A stretch of 64,000 nucleotides of DNA from Anaerotruncus massiliensis (ex Togo et al. 2026). GTDB taxonomy: Bacteria > Bacillota > Clostridia > Oscillospirales > Ruminococcaceae. Shown here piece by piece: positions 23,724 through 31,978 of the stretch. The position numbers and the translations under genes are program-made. The stretch is from contig NZ_LT962686.1 of the NCBI RefSeq assembly GCF_900199635.1, positions 1 through 64,000 on the forward strand, given 5' to 3'. Position 1 is the first letter of the stretch, and every line of letters begins with the position of its first letter. The notes under the pieces are model-generated. The model ran no database searches. It saw nothing but the letters and a program-made list of their open reading frames with translations, and was not told where the DNA came from.

Positions 23724-25133
23724 ATGATCTTTGGGATTGACGAAAGGCCCCCCATCCGCCCCGCGGCCTACGGGGAGGGGGGAGAGGTCTACTCCTACGG
23801 GCGGCTGTGCGCCGACGCGGCCCGCGTCGCGGCGTGTACGCCGGGGCGGCCGCTCGTCTTTTCGCTCTGCGAAAACAGCTATGGGGCGCTCTGCGGCTAC
23901 GCGGGGTTCCTGTCGGGCGGCGCGGTGCCGCTGCTGCTCGACGCGGGAATGCACCGGGAGCTGCTCGACGGCCTGCTGGAGACCTACCGGCCCGGCTTCC
24001 TCTGGCTGCCCGAGCGGATGGCCGGGGGCTTCCCCAGGACAAAGCGCCTCCTTTCGCTCGAGGGCTACGCGCTGCTCGGGAGGGGGGAGGCCCCGCCCGC
24101 CATGCACCCCGACCTCGCGCTGCTGCTGACGACCTCGGGGTCGACGGGCAGCCCCAAGCTCGTGCGCCAGAGCCGCCGCAACATCGAATCGAACGCGCGC
24201 GCGATCGTCCGCTACCTCGAAATCGGGGAGGAGGAGCGCGCGATCACGACGCTGCCGATGAACTACACCTACGGCCTTTCGATCGTCCAGAGCCACCTGC
24301 TGGCGGGCGCGTCGCTCATCCTGACCGGGCGCAGCGTCGTGGAGCCGGAATTCTGGGCGCTCTTCCGGGAGCGGGAGGCGACGAGCTTCGGCGGCGTGCC
24401 CTACACCTATGAAATTTTGAAGCGGGTCGGCTTCTTCGGCATGGAGCTGCCGAGCCTGCGCTATTTCACCCAGGCGGGCGGCAAGCTGCCGCCCGAGCTG
24501 CACGAGACCTGCGCGCGCTATGCCGACGCGCATGGCAAGCGGTTCTACGTCATGTACGGGCAGACCGAGGCGACCGCGCGGATGGGCTACCTGCCCTGGG
24601 AGCGCGCGCTTGAAAAGCGCGGCTGCATGGGGATCGCGATCCCCGGCGGGAGGTTCACCCTGCTCGACGTGGACGGCGCCGCGATCGATTCGCCCGGCGA
24701 GGTGGGGGAGCTTCGCTACGAGGGGGACAACGTGACGATGGGTTACGCCGAGTGCGCCGCCGACCTCGCGAAGGGGGACGAGCGGCGGGGCGTGCTGCTG
24801 ACCGGCGACATGGCCGCCCGTGACGAGGAGGGCTTCTATACGATCGTGGGGCGCAAAAAGCGGTTTATCAAGCTCTTCGGAAGCCGGGTGAGCCTCGACG
24901 GGTGCGAACGGCTCGTGAAGGAGCAGTTTCCCGGCGTGGACTGCGCCTGCTTCGGGAAGGACGACGCGCTCTGCGTCTGCCTGACCGACCCCGCGCTGCC
25001 CGCGCGGGCGGCGGACCGGCTCGCGGAGCTTCTGGGGGTGCGGCGGCGGGCGGTCAGCGCGCGGTATGTGCGGGAGATCCCGCGCAGCGGCGCGGGCAAA
25101 ATCCTCTACCGCGAGCTGGAGGAGGCGCCGTGA
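23724..25133 (+). CDS. AMP-dependent acyl (carrier protein) ligase
   Basis: 469 aa, ANL superfamily. A3 motif LLLTTSGSTGSPKLV (residues about 133-147), A5 YGQTEATARM, A7/A8 LTGDMAARDEEGFYTIVGRKKRFIK, and the C-terminal catalytic Lys in PRSGAGKILYRE. It would adenylate a carboxylate and load it onto the adjacent ACP. The N-terminal part is short compared with long-chain acyl-CoA synthetases, more like stand-alone ACP-loading enzymes. Its stop overlaps the GTG of the LuxE-like gene. Confidence 0.85.
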   Translation: MIFGIDERPPIRPAAYGEGGEVYSYGRLCADAARVAACTPGRPLVFSLCENSYGALCGYAGFLSGGAVPLLLDAGMHRELLDGLLETYRPGFLWLPERMAGGFPRTKRLLSLEGYALLGRGEAPPAMHPDLALLLTTSGSTGSPKLVRQSRRNIESNARAIVRYLEIGEEERAITTLPMNYTYGLSIVQSHLLAGASLILTGRSVVEPEFWALFREREATSFGGVPYTYEILKRVGFFGMELPSLRYFTQAGGKLPPELHETCARYADAHGKRFYVMYGQTEATARMGYLPWERALEKRGCMGIAIPGGRFTLLDVDGAAIDSPGEVGELRYEGDNVTMGYAECAADLAKGDERRGVLLTGDMAARDEEGFYTIVGRKKRFIKLFGSRVSLDGCERLVKEQFPGVDCACFGKDDALCVCLTDPALPARAADRLAELLGVRRRAVSARYVREIPRSGAGKILYRELEEAP

Positions 25134-26209
25134 GCGCGGCGGACCGGCTGTGGGAGGACCCGCCCTTTGGGCTCGCACCGGATGAAAAGGAAAAATGCTT
25201 TACAGAGGCGCTCGCCGATCTGACCGCCTCCCACCGGAGGCGGTGTCCGCCCTATCGGAACATCCTCGGCGCGCTCGGCTTCGATCCCGCGTCGGCGCGC
25301 GCGCCGGAGGAGTTTCCATTCCTGCCGGTGGGGCTCTTCAAGACCCTCGAGCTTTGCAGCGTGCCGCCCGGGGAGGTGGCGCGGGTCGTGACCTCGTCGG
25401 GGACCTCGGGGCAGGTCCCCTCGAAAATTTATCTCGACGGGCCGACCGCCGACGGCCAGCGCCGCGCGCTGGCGGCGATCGTTTCCGACTTCATCGGGCC
25501 CGACCGCCTGCCGATGCTCGTGATCGACTGCCCGTCGGTGCTGCGCGGCGGCCGGTTCACGGCGCGCGCGGCGGGGGTGGCGGGGTTCGCCAGCTTCGGG
25601 CGCGGCCGGACGTGGGCGCTTGGGGACGACATGCGCCCCGACCTTGACGCGGTGTCCGCGTTCCTCGAAACATATGGCGGGAAACCGTTTCTGCTCTTCG
25701 GCTTTACCTTTCTCGTCTGGCAGTTCTTCGAGGCGCTCGCGGCAAGCGGCCGCGCCTGGGACTTCCAAAACGGCGTGCTGATCCACGGCGGCGGCTGGAA
25801 GACGCTCGCCGACCGCGCGGTCGGCCCGGGGGAATTCCGCCGCCGGCTGGCGGAGGGGTTCGGGCTGCGCCGGGCGCACGACTACTACGGCATGGCGGAA
25901 CAGACCGGGTCGATCTTCATGGCGTGCGAGCGGGGACACCTGCATGTGAGCGCCTTTTCCGACCTGTTTGTGCGCCGCGCGTCCGACTTCTCCCTCTGCG
26001 AAACGGGGGAGGAGGGGATTTTGCAGGTGCAGTCGATCCTGCCGGAATCCTACCCGGGGCACAGCCTGCTCACCGAGGACCGGGGGGTGCTGCTCGGGGA
26101 GGACGGCTGCCCCTGCGGGCGGCGGGGCAAATATTTTGCGGTGCTCGGACGGCTGAAAGCCGCCGAACTGAGGGGGTGCAGCGATACCTATGCAGCTGAA
26201 CACGGCTGA
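25130..26209 (+). CDS. LuxE-like acyl-protein synthetase
   Basis: 359 aa from the GTG overlapping the previous stop. It matches the LuxE family: LPVGLFKTLEL, VTSSGTSGQVPSKIYLD (ATP-binding loop, about residues 85-101), FGFTFLVWQFF, GVLIHGGGWKTLAD, YGMAEQTGSIFM, and a C-terminal CPCGRRGKY segment. LuxE activates fatty acid as acyl-AMP, holds it on a Cys and hands it to LuxC. Here an ACP and a second ligase are also present, unlike the luminescence operon. It overlaps LuxC by 20 bp. Confidence 0.88.
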   Translation: MSAADRLWEDPPFGLAPDEKEKCFTEALADLTASHRRRCPPYRNILGALGFDPASARAPEEFPFLPVGLFKTLELCSVPPGEVARVVTSSGTSGQVPSKIYLDGPTADGQRRALAAIVSDFIGPDRLPMLVIDCPSVLRGGRFTARAAGVAGFASFGRGRTWALGDDMRPDLDAVSAFLETYGGKPFLLFGFTFLVWQFFEALAASGRAWDFQNGVLIHGGGWKTLADRAVGPGEFRRRLAEGFGLRRAHDYYGMAEQTGSIFMACERGHLHVSAFSDLFVRRASDFSLCETGEEGILQVQSILPESYPGHSLLTEDRGVLLGEDGCPCGRRGKYFAVLGRLKAAELRGCSDTYAAEHG

Positions 26210-27410
26210 CGCGGCGTTCCTTGTGGGGGACGCGGCGGCGCTTGCGGCGATGCCCGGGACGCCGCCGCTCGAACCCTTTTCGCCCCGCGTCCTCGACCTC
26301 TTCGACGCGCTCTCGAAGGCGCTGCTCTCCCGCCCGGATGTCCGGCGGTTTCCCGATCTCGCCGCGCTCGCCTTCTGGTGCCGGCGCGCGGCCATGGAGG
26401 AGCGCCGAAAGCCCTACCTTGACGGGGAATTCCGCCTGGGGAGGGGAATGGCGTTCCACATCGCGCCGGGCAACGTGCCCCTCAACTTCGCCTATTCGCT
26501 GGCGGCCGGGCTGCTTGCGGGCAACGCGAACGCGGTGCGGCTGCCCTCCGAGCCCTTCCCGCAGGCGGCGCTCGTCTGCGCCGCGCTGGAGGAGCTTCTC
26601 GCCGGCGCGTTTTCCGACCTGCGGCCCTACGCCGCCTGCCTGCGCTATCCGCGCGAAAGCGGCCTCACCGAGGCGCTTTCCGCCCTCTGCGACGCGCGGA
26701 TCATCTGGGGCGGGGACGAGACGGTCAGGCGGGTGCGCGCCTTCCCGCTGAAGCCGCGCGCGGCGGAGATCTGCTTTGCCGACCGCTGGTCCGCCTGCGT
26801 CATCGATAGCGGCGCCTACCTCGCCCACGCGGACCGGGACGCGCTCGCCCGGGACTTCTACAACGACACCTATTTGAACGACCAGCGCTCCTGCGCCGCC
26901 CCGCGTGCGGTATTATGGCTCGGGGAGCGGGAAGGGGAGGCCCGGGCGGACTTCTGGCCACGCGTCGAGGCGATCGCGGCTACGGAATACGACTGGCCCG
27001 CCGCGCTCGCCGTCGCGAAGCGGGAGGCGTTCTGCCGCATCGCGGCGGACTGCCCCGGCGCGCGGCTGCTCACGAGGGGGAACCTGCTTGTGCGGGTGGA
27101 GCTGCCCGCGCTCACGCCCGCCGCGATGGAACTCCATCCGGGCGGCGGCTTCTTCCTCGAGACGGCGGCGGCTTCCCTTGGCGCGCTCCTTCCCGTCTGC
27201 GGCGAAAAGTGCCAGACGGTCACCCACTACGGTGTAAAGCGGGAAGCCTTTCATGCCTTCCTGCAGACGCACCGCCCCAGGGGAGCGGACCGGATGGTCC
27301 CGATCGGACGCGCGCTGGAATTTTCCCTCACGTGGGACGGGGTGGACCTCATCCGCAGGCTCTCCCGCGCCGCCGTGTGCGAAGCATCTGTAAAGGAGGA
27401 CCCCACATGA
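26190..27410 (+). CDS. LuxC-like acyl reductase
   Basis: 406 aa, LuxC family of the aldehyde dehydrogenase superfamily. HIAPGNVPLNFAYSLAAGLL (residues 90-109) is the nucleotide-binding start, NANAVRLPS follows, and the acyl-accepting Cys is C235 in NDQRSCAAPRA. It would reduce the activated acyl group (from LuxE or ACP) to an aldehyde with NAD(P)H. It is shorter than the 480-aa luminescence enzymes. The start lies within the end of LuxE and the stop overlaps the next ATG. Confidence 0.88.
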   Translation: MQLNTADAAFLVGDAAALAAMPGTPPLEPFSPRVLDLFDALSKALLSRPDVRRFPDLAALAFWCRRAAMEERRKPYLDGEFRLGRGMAFHIAPGNVPLNFAYSLAAGLLAGNANAVRLPSEPFPQAALVCAALEELLAGAFSDLRPYAACLRYPRESGLTEALSALCDARIIWGGDETVRRVRAFPLKPRAAEICFADRWSACVIDSGAYLAHADRDALARDFYNDTYLNDQRSCAAPRAVLWLGEREGEARADFWPRVEAIAATEYDWPAALAVAKREAFCRIAADCPGARLLTRGNLLVRVELPALTPAAMELHPGGGFFLETAAASLGALLPVCGEKCQTVTHYGVKREAFHAFLQTHRPRGADRMVPIGRALEFSLTWDGVDLIRRLSRAAVCEASVKEDPT

Positions 27411-27883
27411 AATTTTACGATAAGAAGCCCCGCGAACTGGAGCAGAACCCCTTCACCCTCCCCGACAATCCGGCGGTCATCGCCGCCGGGGAAAACGGCG
27501 ACGCCGTTTCCGCCCCGCAGGGGGCGTTCGGCGTCTTCGCGGGCAGGCCGTGCGCCTTCCTCTTCCTGCCGCGGGATTCGCGGGTGTGCGCGCTGCTCGA
27601 GGCGGGCAAGCCCTGCTCGATCAGCTTTTTTGACACCCCCGCCTTCCGGGACAGCCTCAACGCCCTCGCCAGATACGGGACGCTCGACGCGGTCGGCCTG
27701 ACCGCCGCCCGGGAGGGGGAGACCCCCTACTGCGAGGAGGCGGACACCGTCTTCCTCTGCCGCAGCGTGTGCATGCGCGGAGCGGAGGAACCGGAAAAGG
27801 AGACCGTCCTCTTCTTCTGCGAGATCACCAGGACGCTGCGCAAGCGGCCGGGCTTTAAGGACCGGCTGGTCGGCTGCTGCTGA
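27407..27883 (+). CDS. Flavin-reductase-like (FMN-binding split-barrel) protein
   Basis: 158 aa. The order NPFTL, PAVIAAGENGDAVSAP, GAFGVFAGRPCAFLFLPRDSR, CSISFFDTPAFRDSLNALARYGT, TPYCEEADTVFLCR follows the flavin reductase-like family (usually N-x-M-T-A-S-W, here less conserved). It would bind FMN and may deliver electrons or sense redox state. ATGA overlap with LuxC and SD AAAGGAGGA make it the last gene of the ACP-ligase-LuxE-LuxC operon. A luminescence operon also uses a flavin reductase, but no luciferase (LuxA/LuxB) is present. Confidence 0.72.
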   Translation: MKFYDKKPRELEQNPFTLPDNPAVIAAGENGDAVSAPQGAFGVFAGRPCAFLFLPRDSRVCALLEAGKPCSISFFDTPAFRDSLNALARYGTLDAVGLTAAREGETPYCEEADTVFLCRSVCMRGAEEPEKETVLFFCEITRTLRKRPGFKDRLVGCC

Positions 27884-27925
27884 CGCCTTCCATTTGACCA
27901 ACCTCACAGCCATGTGTCTTCCTGC

Positions 27926-27962
27926 AAGGAAAAAGGCCGCCCATTTGGGCGGCCTTTTCCTT
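27926..27962. terminator. Bidirectional terminator
   Basis: AAGGAAAAGGCCGCCC-type stem facing GGGCGGCCTTTTCCTT. It serves the LuxC operon on the plus strand and the DUF6320 gene on the minus strand. Confidence 0.9.
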
Positions 27963-27983
27963 GTCCGGCGCCCCGCGGGCGGC

Positions 27984-28643
27984 TTACAGGTGCATCCGTT
28001 TTTTCCATTCCGCGCGCATGCGTTCCCCCTCAAAGGAGAGGATCGCGGCGAGCGAAAGCAGGCTGCAGGCGACGCAGACGACCGAGGGGTAGACGACGGT
28101 GACCCACCGGAAGAGCAGAAACAGGATGGGGATGACGCCGAACAGCCCGTCGATGATCAGGTAGATGAAGAAATCCTCGACGCGCAGATGGAGCACGCGG
28201 GCGATCACGGCCATCCCGGCCATGGCAAAGACGCAGAGGCTGGGGACGACGTAGTTGAGCGACCAGCGGTGCCAGCCGGTAAAAACGTCCCAGAGCACGG
28301 CGAGCAGCGACAGCCAGAAGACGAGCCAGAGGATGTTCTTGGGGATGTTGTTGCGCTGGCGGATGACCGACCAGAGGCAGACCCACATGCAGGCGATGCC
28401 CGCCGCGACAAAGAGGGCCCACCACGAGCTGGAGGGGACGATCGCGTTGATGGCAAAGCAGATGACCACCGCCGCGATCGACAGGAAGACCATGCCGCGG
28501 ATGAGCAGGTGGTAGGGCGGGTGATCGTCGGGCAGGCTGGGGAAGACGCAGGGCTCCGGCTCGCCCGAGAGGGGCCCCTGGCAGAGCGGGCAGTCCTCCC
28601 GGCTGTCGCGGACCGTGACCCGGCATTTTTCACAGTAACGCAT
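27984..28643 (-). CDS. DUF6320 zinc-ribbon membrane protein
   Basis: 219 aa. An N-terminal zinc ribbon (C4, C7, then DCPLC) is followed by about six membrane segments and a charged C-terminal end. It matches the DUF6320 pattern, which I recall beside condensation-type acyltransferases and alpha/beta hydrolases in Clostridia. Function unknown. It is the last of three minus-strand genes, 6 bp after the acyltransferase. Confidence 0.78.
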   Translation of the reverse strand: MRYCEKCRVTVRDSREDCPLCQGPLSGEPEPCVFPSLPDDHPPYHLLIRGMVFLSIAAVVICFAINAIVPSSSWWALFVAAGIACMWVCLWSVIRQRNNIPKNILWLVFWLSLLAVLWDVFTGWHRWSLNYVVPSLCVFAMAGMAVIARVLHLRVEDFFIYLIIDGLFGVIPILFLLFRWVTVVYPSVVCVACSLLSLAAILSFEGERMRAEWKKRMHL

Positions 28644-28649
28644 GGAAGC

Positions 28650-29918
28650 TCACTCCTCGCTGACGGGATTGGAACTGATCTCGACCGGCAGCCCCATGCC
28701 GGTGAGGATCCGGAAGAAGCGCTTGGGCACGTCGGTGCTCAAAAAGGGGGAGGTGAGGCTCAGCATGAGCCGGTCCCCGTAGGAGCACATGCACATCTGG
28801 AGCCGCCGCGCGCTGATGAACACGTCAAAGGCGCGGATGAAGGGCGCGCAGGCGGAGGGCATCGTGATCCGCCCGAGGTTGGAAAGGGAGGTCGTCTCCC
28901 CGCGCGCGGCGATCCAGCCGGACAGCCGCAGCACCGGGTCCTTGACCGCCAGCGGCATCACGCGGATGACGGGGTTATGTTCGAGCGCGGCCAGCCGGTT
29001 CATGCGGCGGGCGAGCCGGTCGGCGGTGAGTTCCCGCGCGAAGGACGCCTTCACCGCGGCGAGCACCTCGTCAAAGGCCCAGCCGTTCTGGAAGTGGTAC
29101 CCGGCGGTAAAGACCCCGAAGAAGTTGCGGACCGACTCCGACTCGAAGTAATTGCGCAGGTTGACGGGCACCGCGGCCACGACCGGCCGGCGGCTGCGTT
29201 CCCGCGCGGGCATCTCGCCCGCGACGGCGGTAAGCAGCACCGCCGTCAAAAAGACGGTCATGCTCACCCCCAGCTCCTTCGCCTTGGCGGCGGCCGCCCC
29301 GACGGGCAGCGACCCCTCCACGACCCGGATGCGGCCCCCCGGCAGCAGCGCGCCCTTCATGTGGTAGGCGCGCGGGGCCTTTTCCCCGCGGCCCTTCCGC
29401 TCCGGGACGTAGTGCTTGCGGAAGCTGTCGTCCTCCCGTTCCGAGCGGGAGGCGTCGAAGTCGAGCGCGGACGGGCTGTGCGTAAAGGCGTCCGGATGGC
29501 GCAGCAGCAGGTAGTCATAGACGAGCGCGCGCAAAAATTGCAGCGCGCCCGAACCGTCGGTCAGCGCGTGGTAGACCTCCAGGTTGATGCGGCAGCGGTA
29601 ATAGGTGACCGCGAAGAGCAGCCCCCGCCGCCGCGGGTTATAGAGGGGGGAGCAGGGGGGACTGCTTTCCTCCGACACCTCGGGCACAAGATCGCTCTGC
29701 TCGAGGAAATACCAGAAGAGCCCCCGCCGCAGCACCGAACGAAACGGCGGGAACTTTTCAAGGGTGCGGCCGAGCGCGCGCCGGAGGACCTCCGGATCGA
29801 CCGGCTCGCAGAGCTCGCAGGCAAAGCGGAAGACCTTGGGGTCCTGCTTGCTGCTCGTCGAGGGGAATATTTTGGCCGCGTTGTCCAGGCGGCTCCATTT
29901 TAAGGATTGTCTTGACAT
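28650..29918 (-). CDS. Condensation/alcohol acyltransferase-superfamily protein
   Basis: 422 aa, BAHD/condensation-type fold. The catalytic HxxxDG box is YHALTDGSGA (about residue 116), and the second-half elements (VPVNLRNYFES, FFGVFTAGY, SLSNLGRITMP) fit WS/DGAT- or alcohol acetyltransferase-like enzymes. It would transfer an acyl group to an alcohol or amine acceptor. It overlaps the hydrolase by 19 bp. With the LuxC operon converging on it, ester formation from a reduced acyl chain is possible, but co-function across strands is an inference. Confidence 0.8.
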   Translation of the reverse strand: MSRQSLKWSRLDNAAKIFPSTSSKQDPKVFRFACELCEPVDPEVLRRALGRTLEKFPPFRSVLRRGLFWYFLEQSDLVPEVSEESSPPCSPLYNPRRRGLLFAVTYYRCRINLEVYHALTDGSGALQFLRALVYDYLLLRHPDAFTHSPSALDFDASRSEREDDSFRKHYVPERKGRGEKAPRAYHMKGALLPGGRIRVVEGSLPVGAAAAKAKELGVSMTVFLTAVLLTAVAGEMPARERSRRPVVAAVPVNLRNYFESESVRNFFGVFTAGYHFQNGWAFDEVLAAVKASFARELTADRLARRMNRLAALEHNPVIRVMPLAVKDPVLRLSGWIAARGETTSLSNLGRITMPSACAPFIRAFDVFISARRLQMCMCSYGDRLMLSLTSPFLSTDVPKRFFRILTGMGLPVEISSNPVSEE

Positions 29919-30844
29919 GCCGGATGGCTCACCTCGTCTAAAAAGCGGTTGATGTAACCGTAGGCCTTCTGCACCTGCGCGAAGCGGGGCGGCAGGGAGA
30001 AAAAGCCGTGGAGCGCGTCGGGGATGCGGTGCATCTCCACCGGGACGCCCGCGCGCTTGAGGGCCTCGCCGTACGCCTCCCCCTCGTCCCGCAGCGGGTC
30101 GTATTCGGCCGTGAGGATGAGGGTCTGCGGCTGGTTGGAGAAGTCCTCCGCCGCCAGCGGCGCAAAATAGGGGTTTTCACAGTCCTCCGGGCCGCTCTGG
30201 TAGAGCTCCATATATTCGCAGATGCGCTTGGAGGTCAACAGATAGTCGGTACCGTTTTCACGCACCGATGGAAAGGGGGAATTTTCCGTATGGTCGGCCG
30301 CCGTGGCGGGATAGATAAGGATCTGGCTGCGCGGCAGGAATTCCCCCCGGTCGCGCGCCATCAGCGAGACCGCCGCCGCGAGGTTCGCCCCGGCGCTGTC
30401 CCCGATCAGCGTGATCTGGTCGGCCCGCATCCCAAAGAGGCTCAGATCGAGGAAGATTTCCCGCGCGACCGCATAGCAGTCCTCGGGCGCGGCGGGGAAG
30501 CGGTATTCGGGCGCGAGGCGGTAATCGACCGACACGACCGAACGGTCGGTCAGCTTCGCCATATTGCGGCAGACCTTGTCGTAGCTGTCGATGTTGCCCG
30601 TCACCCAGCCGCCCCCGTGGAAAAAGAGCAGGATGGCGTGCTCCCCCTCCGTCTCGGGGGAGAAGATGCGCACCGGAATGTCGTGGTCGCCGTAATGCAC
30701 CACGTGGTCCCACGGCTTATAGAAGAGAACGGGCCTGCCCGCCGCCGTCCGAAGCGCCCGCTCGATCGGGTAGGTCTTGCGGATGTCGATGTCCGGATAG
30801 GAGAGGGCTTTGAGCGCGGCGCGCATGGCCTTGTTGATTGCGAT
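29900..30844 (-). CDS. Alpha/beta hydrolase, HSL-type esterase/lipase
   Basis: 308 aa from the ATG at 30826, or 314 from an in-frame ATC at 30844. Oxyanion box HGGGWVTGN (about residue 69), nucleophile elbow GDSAGANLAAA (about 142), YDPLRDEGEAY (acid) and DALHGF (His) are all in place for a GDXG-family carboxylesterase. The only good ribosome site (AAAAGGAGGA, complement of 30851-30860) lies 6 bases before the ATC and 24 before the ATG, so the start is unusual. First gene of the minus-strand trio. Confidence 0.88.
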   Translation of the reverse strand: MAINKAMRAALKALSYPDIDIRKTYPIERALRTAAGRPVLFYKPWDHVVHYGDHDIPVRIFSPETEGEHAILLFFHGGGWVTGNIDSYDKVCRNMAKLTDRSVVSVDYRLAPEYRFPAAPEDCYAVAREIFLDLSLFGMRADQITLIGDSAGANLAAAVSLMARDRGEFLPRSQILIYPATAADHTENSPFPSVRENGTDYLLTSKRICEYMELYQSGPEDCENPYFAPLAAEDFSNQPQTLILTAEYDPLRDEGEAYGEALKRAGVPVEMHRIPDALHGFFSLPPRFAQVQKAYGYINRFLDEVSHPACQDNP

Positions 30845-30980
30845 GGGAATTCCTCCTTTTTTGCCGCTCGGGGAGCGGCGGAGCTTCTTCTTTGATATCC
30901 TGCTCAGAGCGCTTCAGATTTGCCGCACTGCGCCCGGCGGGGCTTCTTCTTAGATGTTCCGCCCGGGGGGGCGGAAGGCT

Positions 30981-31797
30981 TTTTTCGCGCCCCTCCGGGG
31001 CGCTTCAGATGTGCCGCCTTCGGCGGCGGGGATTGCCGGGTCCCGCCCCGGCAGGCGGGCCGACTTCTTGCGCGCCCAAGAAGTCGGCGGAAGAAGGGCG
31101 CTCAAGGGGGGCTTCAAGCGGCCTGCCCGGGCTACGCCCGGAGCGCGCTACGCGCGACGGCCGCTCAAAGGGCCTCGCCGGCCCTTTGGAACCCGCTTTG
31201 AGCCGCCTACGGCGGAATCTTTTGTAAGGAAGCGGGGCGCAAAGCTCGCCCCCCTTGAGAATCCCCCCGCCGCTCACGTCCAGCCAGCCGCGGGTAGAAG
31301 GCTAGTACCGCTGCGCCCAACATCCGGTTGTCGGAAGGCTCGCCGGGGACGCACGGCGGAAAACAACGCCCGTTCCGGGCGTTCGCGCGCTCCGCGCGCG
31401 TGCGCGGCGTAGCCGCGCAGTTTTCCGCCTCCCCGTGGGCGCTGCGCGCCACGCAAAAGCGGCCGTGCCTCCCCGGGCGCACTTCCGGTACGGTTCCGGA
31501 GACTCTCGGGCAGAGGCATTGCGCCCGCGGCGCGGCGGCTGGCGGGATGCTGTAGGCTCGTTCGCTCATCCGTGGCGGGGCGCCGCCGACTTTGGCCGAA
31601 GGCCAACCGGAGGCGGCGCGGGGGTCAAGGGGGCACGGCCCCCTGCGGCTTCTTTCCCCCATTTCTTGTCCGTACAAGAAATGGGGCCGCCCGCCGGGGC
31701 GGGACCCGGCAGCTCCGCCGCTTCATGAGCGGCAAATCCAAAACCGCCGTCGGTCGGCCACCGACAAACTCCGCCGCTCCCTGAGCGGCACATCCAA
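30981..31797. repeat. Mosaic GC-rich hairpin repeat, copy 1
   Basis: The gap 30845-31978 has no credible gene; its reading frames are Arg/Pro/Gly-rich by-products of GC-rich palindromes. It shares blocks with 43850-44923 and 61424-61807. An 18-bp word (31035-31052) recurs inverted at 31693-31710, each beside a hairpin with TTCTTG/CAAGAA arms (31063-31084 and 31660-31681) and a GCCGC/GCGGC hairpin, so the ends form complex terminal inverted repeats. The block 31118-31166 recurs inverted at 44712-44760. A second end block with CCGACAAACTC lies at 31749-31797. No transposase is encoded; a non-autonomous mobile or structured-RNA element is possible. Confidence 0.8.
31355..31429. other. Perfect four-way junction, copy 1
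   Basis: GGCGGAAAAC (31355-31364) pairs with GTTTTCCGCC (31420-31429). Between them three hairpins follow without a spare base: AACGCCCG-TTC-CGGGCGTT (31365-31383), CGCGCGC-TCC-GCGCGCG (31384-31400), TGCGCGGC-GTA-GCCGCGCA (31401-31419). The homologous structure at 44341-44415 keeps the fold with a different third arm, so pairing is conserved. It may be a structured RNA or a cruciform; transcription is not shown. Confidence 0.75.
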
Positions 31798-31898
31798 CCT
31801 CATTATGATCAGTATACCACAAAGCGGAGGGGTTTGAACAGGAATCCGCGCGTAAAATCTCACAAGCGCGTACAGAGGGCACGGCTGGCGGTTTTCCC

Positions 31899-31927
31899 TT
31901 GTAAACAGGGGGCGGATGTGATAAAAT
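31899..31927 (+). promoter_or_regulatory. SigmaA promoter
   Basis: TTGTAA (31899-31904), 17-bp spacer, TAAAAT (31922-31927), 51 bp before the ATG at 31979. Confidence 0.6.
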
Positions 31928-31978
31928 TGCGGCAGAAGCGTCGCCCGGCGGCGGGCGTGTGGAGGAGGAGTGCGGCAA

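Noticed and set aside
23468-27883. A bioluminescence operon
   Set aside because: LuxC and LuxE homologues and a flavin-reductase-like protein are present, but there is no LuxA/LuxB and the organism looks strictly anaerobic.
30838-31837. Many short overlapping open frames in both strands in the repeat region
   Set aside because: They shift with the palindromes, lack ribosome sites, and similar nonsense peptides recur at 43.8-44.8 and 61.4-61.8 kb because the DNA repeats.
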